The translations under genes and the position numbers were made by a program. The notes under the pieces were generated by a model. The model did not search any database. It worked only from the letters and a program-made list of their open reading frames with translations, and was not told where the DNA came from. A stretch of 64,000 nucleotides of DNA from Streptomyces sp. NBRC 110035 (lineage in GTDB: Bacteria > Actinomycetota > Actinomycetes > Streptomycetales > Streptomycetaceae): NCBI RefSeq assembly GCF_000829695.1, contig NZ_BBNN01000043.1:1-64000 (forward strand), written 5' to 3'. Each line of letters begins with the position of its first letter. The first letter of the stretch is position 1. Positions 8,057 to 19,089 of the stretch are shown here, piece after piece.

Positions 8057-9667
8057 TCAACTGCGCCGGGGCAGGACGCTGGTCAGGAGTTCACGGACCG
8101 CGTCCAGTGCCGCGGCACGGTCTGCGGGGACGAGGCCGATCCGGGTGCGGCGGTCGAGCAGGTCGCTCTCGTCGAGCGCTCCCTCGTGACGCACCGCCCA
8201 GAGCAGTTCGGCGCCGGTGACCGGATGGCCGGGCAGTACGGGTTCGCCCAGCCGGGCGTCGTGCACACCGAGGGAGTGCACGGCCGGTGCCTCCGTTCCG
8301 TAGCGCCGCACGAGGCGGCGGGGTGCCGGCAGGGTGGCAAGGGCCTGCGGCGGCGCGGCACCCACGAGCGGCAGGGACGTGGTGCGCGAAGGGCCGGCCG
8401 GCAGCCGTCGGACACGCACGGCGGTGTCCACGGCGTCCTCGGCCATGCGCCGGTACGTGGTGAGCTTGCCGCCGACGACGGTGACGACCCCCTCGGACGA
8501 CGTCAGCACCGCGTGCCGCCGCGAGATGTCGGCGGTCCTCGGCGCCGTACCGGAACCGTCCGCCGGGGTGTCCAGCAGGGGACGCAGGCCCGCGAAGGCC
8601 CCCACGACGTCGTCGCGGTGCAGCGGGGCGTCGAGGACGGAGCACAGGACGTCGAGGAGGAAACCGATGTCCGTCTCGGGGGCCTCGGGGACCTCGGGGA
8701 CGTCACCGTCCACGGGTTCGTCGGTGAGGCCGACATAGACCCGGCCGTCGTCCTGGGGCAGGACGAGGACGAAGCGGTTGGTCTCCCCGGGGACCGGGAT
8801 GTGCAGGCCGGCCGGGAGCGGGCCGAGACTGTCCGGGCGCAGCACGAGATGGGTTCCGCGCGAAGGACGGATCCGGATGCCGTCGACGAGTCCGCCCGCC
8901 CAGACACCGGACGCGTTGATCACCGCGCGGGCGCGGATGCGGCCCTCCTCGCCGGTGAGTTCGTCGCGGACCCGGGCACCGGAGGCGGTCAGCTCCAGGG
9001 CCCGGACCCGGGTGAGGATCCGTGCCCCGTGTGCGGCGGCGGTGCGGGCGACGGCGGTCACCAGGCGGGCGTCGTCGGTCAGCCGGCCGTCCCAGGACAG
9101 CAGACCGCCGCGCAGTCCGTCGGCCCGTACGGCGGGTGCCAGACGACGGGTCCTTGCCGACGGGATCCGGCGCGGCGCGGGCAGGGTCGCCCGCGAGGTC
9201 CGGGCGGCCAGCCGCAGGGCGTCGCCGGCCCGGAAACCCACCCGCGCCAGGGCGGACTGACGGTGGGAGACCAGAGGAGTGAGGGGCAGTACGAACGGCT
9301 GCGCGCGCACCAGATGGGGGGCGGTGCGCTCCATCAGCACCCCGCGCTCGACCGCGCTCTCGTGGGCGACGTCGAGCTGGCCGGAGGCGAGATAACGCAG
9401 CCCGCCGTGGACCAGCTTGCTGCTGAAGCGGGACGTGCCGAAGGCCAGGTCGTGGGCGTCGACGGCGACCACGCTCAGCCCGCGGGACGCCGCGTCCAGG
9501 GCGGCCCCTGCGCCTGTGGCACCGAGCCCGACGACGAGGACGTCGACGGCGTCGCCGCCCACGGCCGCGGTCAGGTCGCGGGTGCGGCGGCCCGCGGACA
9601 GGGACGAACCGGACGCAGCCGGTCCGGCGGACGAGGGCCGCCCGGCGGGGGAGTCCGGGGAGGTCAT
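8057..9667 (-). CDS. glpD: FAD-dependent glycerol-3-phosphate dehydrogenase
   Basis: A 536-residue flavoenzyme that oxidises sn-glycerol 3-phosphate to dihydroxyacetone phosphate at the membrane. After a ~30-residue disordered N-terminus comes the FAD-binding VDVLVVGLGATGAGAALDAA motif (about residue 42), then the GlpD signatures FGTSRFSSKLVHGGLRYL and GGKLTTYRRMAEDAVD, with the usual C-terminal helical domain. The ATG overlaps the stop of the upstream TetR gene by four bases (ATGA at 9664-9667), so the two are translationally coupled. Context next to an alkyl-DHAP-synthase-like gene and a lipid kinase suggests a role in phospholipid or ether-lipid precursor supply rather than only glycerol catabolism. 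Confidence 0.9.
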   Translation of the reverse strand: MTSPDSPAGRPSSAGPAASGSSLSAGRRTRDLTAAVGGDAVDVLVVGLGATGAGAALDAASRGLSVVAVDAHDLAFGTSRFSSKLVHGGLRYLASGQLDVAHESAVERGVLMERTAPHLVRAQPFVLPLTPLVSHRQSALARVGFRAGDALRLAARTSRATLPAPRRIPSARTRRLAPAVRADGLRGGLLSWDGRLTDDARLVTAVARTAAAHGARILTRVRALELTASGARVRDELTGEEGRIRARAVINASGVWAGGLVDGIRIRPSRGTHLVLRPDSLGPLPAGLHIPVPGETNRFVLVLPQDDGRVYVGLTDEPVDGDVPEVPEAPETDIGFLLDVLCSVLDAPLHRDDVVGAFAGLRPLLDTPADGSGTAPRTADISRRHAVLTSSEGVVTVVGGKLTTYRRMAEDAVDTAVRVRRLPAGPSRTTSLPLVGAAPPQALATLPAPRRLVRRYGTEAPAVHSLGVHDARLGEPVLPGHPVTGAELLWAVRHEGALDESDLLDRRTRIGLVPADRAAALDAVRELLTSVLPRRS

Positions 9668-10263
9668 GGGGTGAGGGTCCTCTCCAGGATGTCGCGCAGG
9701 TCCGCGAGGAGGGCCTCGTAGGTGAGATCCGGGTCGTCCTCGTCGGTCATGGTCCGCAGGGACAGGGTGAAGGACTGGACGATCAACAGGACGGACCGTG
9801 CCTGCCGTTCGGGAGGGCCGGCACGCACCGAACCGTCGGCGTGCCCCTCGCTCAGGGCCTCGGCCAGCAGTCCCAGCATGGCTTCCTGACTCGCCCCGCG
9901 CCGGTCCAGCACGTAGGGCAGCAGCAGTTCGGGATCCACGCCGACGATCTTCTGGAAGAGCGGGTGTCCGCCGAACGCGCGCACCACCGCCACCAACCCG
10001 TCGACCATCCGCTCCCGCGTGGTCACCCCCGGCCGGGCCTCGGGGACGGCCGAGGTGGCGACGGCGATCCACTCCCGCGTCATGAGGTCCCCGACCAGCG
10101 TGCGCACATCGGGCCACCGCCGGTACAGCGTCATACGGGAGACCCCGGCACGCCGCGCCACGTCGGTGAGCGTGGTGCGGCGGACCCCGACGGCCAGGAC
10201 ACAGTCGCGCACCGCGTCGAGCACGACGTCGTTGCCCGCTTGGTTGTGACGAATAGGCGTCAT
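9664..10263 (-). CDS. TetR-family transcriptional regulator
   Basis: A 199-residue protein with a typical N-terminal TetR helix-turn-helix (TTLTDVARRAGVSRMTLYRR, about residues 30-49) and a variable C-terminal ligand domain. It is co-transcribed and translationally coupled with glpD and faces the alkyl-DHAP-synthase-like gene. The start codon abuts a candidate operator at 10264-10278, so it most likely represses its own operon and the divergent one in response to a lipid or acyl ligand (inference). The mRNA may be leaderless or very short-leadered. Confidence 0.88.
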   Translation of the reverse strand: MTPIRHNQAGNDVVLDAVRDCVLAVGVRRTTLTDVARRAGVSRMTLYRRWPDVRTLVGDLMTREWIAVATSAVPEARPGVTTRERMVDGLVAVVRAFGGHPLFQKIVGVDPELLLPYVLDRRGASQEAMLGLLAEALSEGHADGSVRAGPPERQARSVLLIVQSFTLSLRTMTDEDDPDLTYEALLADLRDILERTLTP

Positions 10264-10278
10264 GTGTCACAGTGTAAC
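10264..10278. promoter_or_regulatory. Candidate TetR operator in divergent promoter
   Basis: GTGTCACAGTGTAAC is an imperfect dyad (GTnnCAC-n-GTGnnAC) immediately upstream of the TetR start, in the 70-bp gap before the divergent oxidase gene. Position and symmetry fit TetR autoregulation; binding is inferred. Confidence 0.5.
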
Positions 10279-10334
10279 GCCCGTGAGGCCGTCGGCGACG
10301 GCATCGCTCCCATCGACCGGTGAGGACGGCAGTC

Positions 10335-11954
10335 ATGGACATGCTGTGGAGCGGCTGGGGTGACCCGGCCGGGGCGAAGCCGCTGCCCGACACCGTGATC
10401 GGGCTGCTGCGCGACATGCTCGGCGTCAGGCCGCGCGAGGCCGCACCGGTCGCCCTCGGTGAAGTGACCGTCCCCGCGCCCCGGTTGGGGCCTGCGGCAC
10501 GGCGCGCGCTGGCCGCCGCCCTGGTCGGTGCGGACGGCGGTGCGGACGTCGGAGAGGACCCCGTGCGCACCGACCCGGAGGCCCGGATCCGGCACACCCG
10601 CGGCAAGTCCACCCCCGACCTGCTGCGCATCCGGGACGGCGACGTCACCGACATCCCCGAGGCCGTCCTGTACCCCGCGAGCCACGACGAAGTGCTCGCC
10701 GTCCTGCGCGCCTGCACCGAACACGGCCTGGCCGTGGTGCCGTTCGGTGGCGGCACCTCCGTCGTCGGCGGACTCGCTCCCGGCCGGCCGCACCCCTTCG
10801 TCGCCCTGGACCTGCGGCGCATGGACGGCCTGCTCGCCCTGGATCCGGTCTCCCGTACCGCCACCCTGCAGTCCGGCCTGCGCGCCCCGCAGGCCGAGGC
10901 GCTGCTCGCCGGACACGGCTTCACCCTCGGACACTTTCCCCAGTCCTACGAGTGGGCCACCATCGGCGGCTTCGCCGCCACCCGCTCCAGCGGCCAGGCG
11001 TCCGCCGGCCACGGCCGCTTCGACGAGATGGTGCTCGCCCTCACCCTCGCCACCCCCGAGGGCACCCTCGAGGCCGGCCGGGCCCCACGCTCCGCGGCCG
11101 GCCCCGACCTGCGCCAGCTCGTCCTGGGATCCGAGGGCGCCTTCGGCGTCATCACGTCGGTGACCCTCCGGATCCGGCCCGTGCCCCGGGCCCGCGTCTA
11201 CGAGGGCTGGCGCTTCGACTCCTTCGAGCAGGGGAGCGCCGCGCTGCGCCGTCTTGCCCAGGACGGGCCGCGCCCCACCGTGCTGCGCCTGTCCGACGAG
11301 ACCGAGACGCTGATCGGTCTCGCCCAGCCCGAGGCGATCGGCTCCGGCGCCGCCCGGCCCGCCGGATGCACGGCCGTCGCCGGCTACGAGGGCACGGAGG
11401 AGGACACCACGTACCGCAGGCGGGGCGCCGCGGCCGTCCTGCGCGCGTGCGGCGGAACCCCGCTGGGCGAGGAGCCCGGCCGGAACTGGGCCCGCGGCCG
11501 CTTCTCGGCCCCGTACCTGCGCGATTCCCTCCTCGACGCCGGGGCGCTGGCCGAGACGCTGGAGACCGCGGCGTTCTGGTCGGGCGTGCCCGCGCTGTAC
11601 ACCGCCGTCCGCGACGCCCTCACCGGCACGCTCACGGAGGCCGGCACCCCGCCCCTGGTGATGTGCCACATCTCCCACATCTACGAGAACGGCGCCTCGC
11701 TGTACTTCACCGTGGTGTCGGCCCAGGGCGACGGCGACCCCGTGGCGCACTGGAGGCGCGCCAAGCACGCCGCCAACGAGGCGATCCTCGCCGCCGGCGG
11801 CACGATCACCCACCACCACGCCGTCGGCACCGACCACCGGGACTGGTACGTCCGCGAGATCGGCCCGCTGGGCACCGACGCCCTGCGCGCCGTGAAGCAG
11901 CGCCTGGACCCGGCCGGAATCCTCAGCCCCGGCGTCCTCCTGCCCACGGACTGA
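10335..11954 (+). CDS. FAD-binding oxidase of the alkyldihydroxyacetonephosphate synthase type
   Basis: A 539-residue VAO/PCMH-family flavoprotein. ATG 10335 has a TGAGGA site at 10321-10326. The N-terminal region opens with MDMLWSGWGDP and RHTRGKSTPDLLRIRDGDV, both typical of bacterial AGPS-like proteins. FAD-binding VVPFGGGTSVVGGLAP lies near residue 137, and the C-terminus carries the HHHAVGTDHRDW stretch of the FAD-oxidase C-terminal domain. In animals AGPS swaps the acyl group of acyl-DHAP for an alkyl group to start ether-lipid synthesis; bacterial homologues are mostly uncharacterised. Neighbours GlpD (makes DHAP) and a lipid kinase support a DHAP-based lipid role. Confidence 0.82.
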   Translation: MDMLWSGWGDPAGAKPLPDTVIGLLRDMLGVRPREAAPVALGEVTVPAPRLGPAARRALAAALVGADGGADVGEDPVRTDPEARIRHTRGKSTPDLLRIRDGDVTDIPEAVLYPASHDEVLAVLRACTEHGLAVVPFGGGTSVVGGLAPGRPHPFVALDLRRMDGLLALDPVSRTATLQSGLRAPQAEALLAGHGFTLGHFPQSYEWATIGGFAATRSSGQASAGHGRFDEMVLALTLATPEGTLEAGRAPRSAAGPDLRQLVLGSEGAFGVITSVTLRIRPVPRARVYEGWRFDSFEQGSAALRRLAQDGPRPTVLRLSDETETLIGLAQPEAIGSGAARPAGCTAVAGYEGTEEDTTYRRRGAAAVLRACGGTPLGEEPGRNWARGRFSAPYLRDSLLDAGALAETLETAAFWSGVPALYTAVRDALTGTLTEAGTPPLVMCHISHIYENGASLYFTVVSAQGDGDPVAHWRRAKHAANEAILAAGGTITHHHAVGTDHRDWYVREIGPLGTDALRAVKQRLDPAGILSPGVLLPTD

Positions 11955-12074
11955 ACCGCGGCCCACCGGGTGCCGCCCTGCGGGGCGACCGCCCCGCCCG
12001 GCCACGCCCGTCCCCTCACCGCCGGCTTTCCCCCACCGCCTTTCCCGTCCCGTCGGCACGCCCGGAGGCACCTG

Positions 12075-12956
12075 ATGCGACAGTTCACCGCCGTCGTCAA
12101 TCCCACCGCGGGCGGATCCACCGGAGCGGCAGCGCTGCTCGCCCTCGCGCGCCTGCTCCGGGAGGCCGGCGCAGACCTGCACACGCAGTACAGCCGCAAC
12201 CTGGCCCACGCGCGGGAACTGGCCCGCGACGCCGGCCGGCGGGGCCGGGTGGTGCTGGCGGTCGGCGGGGACGGCATCGCCGGAGGCATCGGCGGCGCGC
12301 TGAGCGGCACCGGCGCGATCCTCGGCCTCGTGCCGGCGGGCCGCGGCAACGACTTCGCCCGTGCCCTGGGCCTGCCCGCCGATCCCGCGGCCCTCGCCCG
12401 GATACTGCTGCACAACGCACCGCGGCCGGTCGACACCATCGAGGTCCGGTCGGCCGTCCACCACCGCACCGTCGTCCTCGGCAGCGTCTACGCCGGTGTG
12501 GACGCGCTGGCCAACCGCCACGCCAACCGGTCCCGGCTGCTGCGGGGTTCCGCCTCCTACTACGCGGGCGGTCTGCGCGCGGTCACCGGCTGGAGGGCGG
12601 CGCGCTACCGGGTCACGGTCGACGGCGAGGAGCATACCCACACCGGCTACACGGTGGTCGCCGCCAACTCCGGCTACTACGGTTCGGGCCGCGTCATCGC
12701 TCCCCGCGCCCGCGTCGACGACGGCGTACTGGAGATCGTGATGATCGCGGACGCCTCGCGGCTGCTGTTCTTCAGCCTGATGAACGATCTCAGGACCGGC
12801 ACCCACGTCCACCGCCCCCAGGTGCGGATCCTGCGCGGCAGGGAGATCCGTATCCTCGCCGACCGGGACGTCCCCTACGGGGCGGACGGCGAGGTCGAGG
12901 CGGTTCTCCCGGTGACCCTCAGAGTCCTCCCCGGCGCACTTCACGTGCTCCGCTGA
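12075..12956 (+). CDS. Diacylglycerol/lipid kinase family protein
   Basis: A 293-residue soluble or peripheral protein. ATG 12075 follows GGAGG at 12064-12068. The fold is the DAGK catalytic domain: FTAVVNPTAGG at the N-terminus, glycine-rich LAVGGDGIAGGIGGAL near residues 60-75, and GLVPAGRGNDFARALG, the core nucleotide-binding signature. The family phosphorylates diacylglycerol, sphingoid bases or related lipids. It lies about 120 bp after the AGPS-like gene in the same direction and probably belongs to the same operon. Exact substrate unknown. Confidence 0.85.
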   Translation: MRQFTAVVNPTAGGSTGAAALLALARLLREAGADLHTQYSRNLAHARELARDAGRRGRVVLAVGGDGIAGGIGGALSGTGAILGLVPAGRGNDFARALGLPADPAALARILLHNAPRPVDTIEVRSAVHHRTVVLGSVYAGVDALANRHANRSRLLRGSASYYAGGLRAVTGWRAARYRVTVDGEEHTHTGYTVVAANSGYYGSGRVIAPRARVDDGVLEIVMIADASRLLFFSLMNDLRTGTHVHRPQVRILRGREIRILADRDVPYGADGEVEAVLPVTLRVLPGALHVLR

Positions 12957-13064
12957 CCGGCCCGGCGGCCCCTGGGCCATCCCGAACCGGACAACGTGCG
13001 CCGTACGGGACCGGAACGGTCCCCTCCCTGTGACTGCTCCGGCCCCGGCCGTGGTGTCGACCCC

Positions 13065-13172
13065 ATGACCACGGAGGCCCACACGAGCGACGACGCGGGG
13101 GAGGAGTTCGTGCAGGAACGCGTCAAGGCCTGGGACGAGGTCATGAACCTCGACCGGTTCGGCCCCGCCCGA
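13065..13172 (+). pseudogene. Remnant of a katG catalase-peroxidase C-terminus
   Basis: The frame reads SDDAGEEFVQERVKAWDEVM followed by NLDRF, which closely resembles the conserved extreme C-terminus of catalase-peroxidase KatG (SDDAKEKFV...AW.KVMNLDRFD). Nothing upstream matches the rest of KatG, and the native stop is lost because the frame runs on into DNA antisense to the next gene. An ATG sits at 13065 without evidence of use. This is a roughly 35-residue fossil of a gene of about 740 codons. Confidence 0.6.
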
Positions 13173-13276
13173 TCCACCCCGCGCGCCGGACGTCCCCGAC
13201 CCCTCGGGCGCGTCCGGCGCGCGGAGTGCGGTGTGGTGGGCCGGAAGCCCCCAAAGGGGCCGCTTGTGACGTCACG

Positions 13277-15764
<2,488 letters not shown>

Positions 15765-15770
15765 GCCGCA

Positions 15771-15809
15771 CCGGTCGGGCCGGTGGCAGAGGGCCACCGG
15801 CCCGACCGG
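15771..15809 (+). terminator. Strong hairpin after the P450 gene
   Basis: Perfect 17-bp arms (CCGGTCGGGCCGGTGGC and its complement) around a 5-nt loop, starting 6 bases after the P450 stop codon. No U-tract. Confidence 0.8.
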
Positions 15810-15944
15810 AGCGAGGCCGTCCGCCGTACCGTGCCCGCCCGGTGGACTCCCGGCTCCCGTACGGCACCCGGAAGATCATGAACCCGGGCTTCGTCCGGAC
15901 CCGGCGCGAAGCGCCACAAGGGGTGCGACAGGGATCGAGGAGAG

Positions 15945-16055
15945 ATGAAGAACGGCCACGAGGGGCGAAGAACGGCCAAGTATGGCGAGGAAATTCCACC
16001 ATCCGACCGCCCGTGGCGGGTTAATGTCGGTGTCAAGGAGCACAATGATCATTGA
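15945..16055 (+). CDS. Candidate 36-residue peptide gene
   Basis: ATG 15945 directly follows GAGGAGAG and opens a 36-codon frame ending TGA 16053-16055. The peptide is hydrophilic (begins MKNGHEGRRTAKYGEE, ends VGVKEHNDH) with a central IPPSDRPWRVN stretch and no signal or membrane segment. The spacing from ribosome-binding site to start is short. The stop codon lies inside a perfect 12-bp palindrome CAATGATCATTG (16043-16054). The local base composition is less GC-biased than the neighbours. It could be a small regulator, a leader peptide for the next gene or a modified-peptide precursor; none of these is shown. Confidence 0.35.
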   Translation: MKNGHEGRRTAKYGEEIPPSDRPWRVNVGVKEHNDH

Positions 16056-16122
16056 AAGAGATCAACACCGGCGCCGTGCTGGGTAGACGGTCTCGAGACC
16101 CGGCTCCGGAAAGGCCCCAGCG

Positions 16123-16554
16123 ATGCTCTTCACCGTCAACCAGACCCAGGACCGTCCGCGCGCCGGGCGGATGACCGCCGGGCTCCGGGCGGCCCCCGCA
16201 CCGTCATTCGCCCCGGTCGACGTCGACGTGCTGCGCATCATCTCCGACCCGCGCACCCCCAGCTTCGTCACGGTGTACGCGAACGGCCGCCGCAGGTACA
16301 GCTACTGGCGGCCGCTCGACTCGACCACGGGCCAGGGCGGCTGCTATGTCGCCCTGCCCACCACCGACTGCGACGCGCTGCACGCGGCCGGGAAGGTCGA
16401 GCTCGGGGACCCGGTCGTGGACCCGAACCGGACGACGTACCGGGTCAGCGCCTCCTCCACCCGGGTCGGTCCGCCCTCCCGGGCCCTGGCCGCGCCGATC
16501 CGCCCGGTGCAGGAGCGCCCCCGCCTGGTCCGGACCGCCGCCCGCGTCGCCTGA
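16123..16554 (+). CDS. Conserved hypothetical protein
   Basis: A 143-residue soluble protein. The central part (VDVDVLRIISDPRTPSFVTV, YSYWRPLDS, GGCYVALP) is well ordered and typical of a Streptomyces-restricted hypothetical family; both ends are Arg/Pro-rich and probably flexible. A weak AAAGG site precedes ATG 16123. It lies 67 bases after the candidate peptide gene in the same direction and converges with the DUF350 gene. Function unknown. Confidence 0.7.
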   Translation: MLFTVNQTQDRPRAGRMTAGLRAAPAPSFAPVDVDVLRIISDPRTPSFVTVYANGRRRYSYWRPLDSTTGQGGCYVALPTTDCDALHAAGKVELGDPVVDPNRTTYRVSASSTRVGPPSRALAAPIRPVQERPRLVRTAARVA

Positions 16555-16705
16555 AACGGCCGAGGGGCGCACTGTGCGGAGTGCGGGGGAGCGGGAGACG
16601 CGGCGGGGGAAGGGCGGTCCTCGGAGGCCGGGTCGGCCGGGCTTCCCGCCCCCGACCCCCTGACACCCCTTCAGGTCCGGGCGAAAGGCCGCCGGACGGC
16701 CGGCG

Positions 16706-17128
16706 TCAGGCGATGGACGCCGAAACGACCGCGGACACCGCGAGGTTGCAGGACGCGGTCACCCAGACCGCGGGGTGCGGTTCCCGGTCGACCAGGGTGC
16801 TGCCCAGGCGTCCCGGCGTGATGAGGTCCACCACCAGGAACGCGAGGGCCATCATGACCAGTCCCAGCAGCCCGAACGTGGCGGTCGACACCAGCCCCTT
16901 GCCGAAGTCCTCGTACGTCGTCCAGATGGACGTGAACACGATTCCGCCGATGCCGAGCAGTGCCGAGCTGAGTACCAGGGCGGCGTTGCGGTTGCGCTCC
17001 TCCCAGATCTGCCGGCCGAGTTTTCCGGGGGTCAGCAGGTCGACCAGGACGATGCCGAGCACCAGCAGGACCAGGCCGAGTGCGCCGTAGGCGGTGGCCC
17101 GGCCGAGTCCGTTGACGATGTCGCTCAT
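16706..17128 (-). CDS. DUF350 family membrane protein
   Basis: A 140-residue protein with four predicted transmembrane helices arranged as two similar halves, each ending in a VDLLTPGKLG / VDLITPGRLG turn and a helix. That internal duplication is characteristic of DUF350 (UPF0719). No biochemical role is established. ATG 17128 was chosen because it precedes the first conserved helix. Single gene converging with the hypothetical at 16123. Confidence 0.85.
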   Translation of the reverse strand: MSDIVNGLGRATAYGALGLVLLVLGIVLVDLLTPGKLGRQIWEERNRNAALVLSSALLGIGGIVFTSIWTTYEDFGKGLVSTATFGLLGLVMMALAFLVVDLITPGRLGSTLVDREPHPAVWVTASCNLAVSAVVSASIA

Positions 17129-17755
17129 GGGAATGCCGGCTCCGTAGGGTGAAGGATCGTGAGTGATCGCGGTCGAAGGCGAGCAAAATGTAGCGCACCC
17201 GTTCGATGCTTCGGCGGGTGCGGCCGACGGGGCGGGTACGCAGGCACGGCCGACCGTCAGGTCTCTCCGTCGGCCTCCTCGCCGATGCCGTCCGAGCGAG
17301 CCACGAAGCGCGCGGATCCGTCGGTGACGCGGTGGAGGACGCCCCCGCCGTCCCTGCCCTCCCTCTCCTCGGGCGACGTCGGGGACGCAGAACTCCCGCC
17401 CGGCCCCTCGGCGCATGCGGCCGACGGCAGCGTCCCCGCCACCGCGGCCAGGGCCGGCCCGTGCGCGGCCGTGCCCCGCCCCTGCTCCGGACGGTCGGTT
17501 CCGTTGCTGTGGACGGTGTGGGGCACGGTGAGTGCTTCGGACGGCAACCCGGCCCGAAACACGGGCTCTCGATGCTCACAGAGATCGGCAGTCGGTATCC
17601 GTGAGCGAGGGGCGGACGACTGTGGACCGCTGGTCCGTACCAGGGTATTGACGTCCTCTTACCTCACGTCTTGAATCAAGGGGCGACGCACCTACCCCCC
17701 CACAACCTCGGTCGGCGCGCCCGTGGATGCGGGCCGCCGTACGGAAGGGAGAGCC
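17129..17755 (+). promoter_or_regulatory. 627-bp intergenic region with candidate promoter for the GH16 gene
   Basis: No convincing gene is seen; open frames here lack ribosome-binding sites and family motifs. A vegetative-like promoter candidate, TTGACG (17648-17653), 17-bp spacer and TTGAAT (17671-17676), lies about 80 bp before the GH16 start. Confidence 0.4.
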
Positions 17756-19024
17756 ATGTCCTCTCCACGCAGGCTGCGCAGATGGCTGACCACCGCTCTG
17801 TCCGCGGCTCTGGTCGCCTCCGCAGCCGTCGGAACCGCCCGGGCGGAACCGGCGGACACCCCCGCCACCTCCACCGTCGCCGCGTCGGCGGACGGTGCCG
17901 CGGCCGCCGCCGTGACGTTCTCGGACACCTTCGACGGGCCCGCCGGCGCGGCGGTCGACTCCTCGAAGTGGCAGACCGAGACCGGCGACAACGTCAACAA
18001 CCATGAACGGCAGTACTACACGTCCGGCAACCGGAACGCCGCCCTGGACGGCCAGGGCCACCTGGTGATCACGGCCCGCAAGGAGAACCCGGCCAACTAC
18101 CAGTGCTGGTACGGCACCTGTCAGTACACCTCGGCCCGTCTGAACACCGCCGGGAAGTTCACCGCGCAGTACGGGCACATCGAGGCGCGGATGAAGGTCC
18201 CGCGCGGTCAGGGCATGTGGCCCGCCTTCTGGATGCTGGGCACACCGGTCAACTGGCCGGACTCGGGCGAGATCGACATCATGGAGAACGTCGGCTTCGA
18301 GCCCTCCACCGTCCACGGCACCATCCACGGCCCCGGCTACTCCGGTTCGGGCGGCATCGGCGCCGGCTACACCCTGCCCGGCGGCCAGGCCTTCGCGGAC
18401 GGTTTCCACACCTTCGCCGTCGACTGGGCGCCCGACTCGATCACCTGGTCCGTGGACGGCAACGCCTACCAGACCCGTACCCCCGCCGATCTGGGCGGGC
18501 GGTCCTGGGTGTTCAACAAGCCGTTCTTCCTCATCCTGAACCTGGCGGTGGGAGGCTACTGGCCCGGCGACCCCGACGGTTCCACCGTCTTCCCCCAGCA
18601 ACTCGTCGTCGACCACGTGTCGGTGACCACCACGGACGCCGCCCCGGGCGCCGCCATCAGGGGCCTGGCCGGAAAGTGCGTCGACGTCGCCGGGGCGAAC
18701 CCTGCCAACGGCACCCCGGTGCAGCTCTACGACTGCAACGGCAGCTCCGCCCAGCGGTGGACCGTGGGCTCCGACGGCACGATCCGCGCGCTCGGCAAGT
18801 GCCTGGACGCCGCAGGCAACGGCACCGCCGACGGTACTCCCCTCCAGCTCTGGGACTGCACCGGCGGCCCCGGTCAGCGGTGGACGGTCACCGGCGCGCG
18901 CGACATCGTCAACCCCCCGGCCGACAAGTGCCTGGACGTGACCGGCAACAACGCGGCCAACGCCACCCGGCTCCAGCTCTGGACCTGTACGGGCGCCGCG
19001 AACCAGAAATGGACAGTGGGCTGA
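17756..19024 (+). CDS. Secreted GH16 endo-beta-1,3-glucanase with ricin-type lectin domain
   Basis: A 422-residue exported glycosidase. ATG 17756 follows an AAGGGAG site. A signal peptide (RRLRRWLTTALSAAL, cleavage near ARA) is followed by a short Ala-rich linker and a GH16 domain. The catalytic signature GEIDIMENVG sits near residue 172, holding the nucleophile and acid/base Glu. From about residue 299 a ricin-B (CBM13) trefoil has three QxW-like repeats (AQRWTVG, GQRWTV, NQKWTVG). Such enzymes hydrolyse laminarin and fungal or algal beta-glucans. Monocistronic. Confidence 0.92.
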   Translation: MSSPRRLRRWLTTALSAALVASAAVGTARAEPADTPATSTVAASADGAAAAAVTFSDTFDGPAGAAVDSSKWQTETGDNVNNHERQYYTSGNRNAALDGQGHLVITARKENPANYQCWYGTCQYTSARLNTAGKFTAQYGHIEARMKVPRGQGMWPAFWMLGTPVNWPDSGEIDIMENVGFEPSTVHGTIHGPGYSGSGGIGAGYTLPGGQAFADGFHTFAVDWAPDSITWSVDGNAYQTRTPADLGGRSWVFNKPFFLILNLAVGGYWPGDPDGSTVFPQQLVVDHVSVTTTDAAPGAAIRGLAGKCVDVAGANPANGTPVQLYDCNGSSAQRWTVGSDGTIRALGKCLDAAGNGTADGTPLQLWDCTGGPGQRWTVTGARDIVNPPADKCLDVTGNNAANATRLQLWTCTGAANQKWTVG

Positions 19025-19089
19025 GTCCCGGACGGCTCCGGCGGGACCGTGCCCCCGGTGGCGGCCCCGCCGGCCGCTGTGCCCGCCGG

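Noticed and set aside
9668-10924. Upstream extension of the glpD frame across the TetR gene and divergent promoter
   Set aside because: The GlpD family start and the ATGA overlap fix the start at 9667; the upstream translation is Arg/Ser low-complexity and antisense to another gene.
10260-13082. A 940-codon minus-strand frame opposite the AGPS-like and lipid-kinase genes
   Set aside because: The plus strand carries recognisable enzymes with ribosome-binding sites; the minus translation has none.
17206-17604. Possible genes upstream of the GH16 glucanase
   Set aside because: Frames on both strands are Arg/Pro/Gly-rich, lack start signals and match no family I know.
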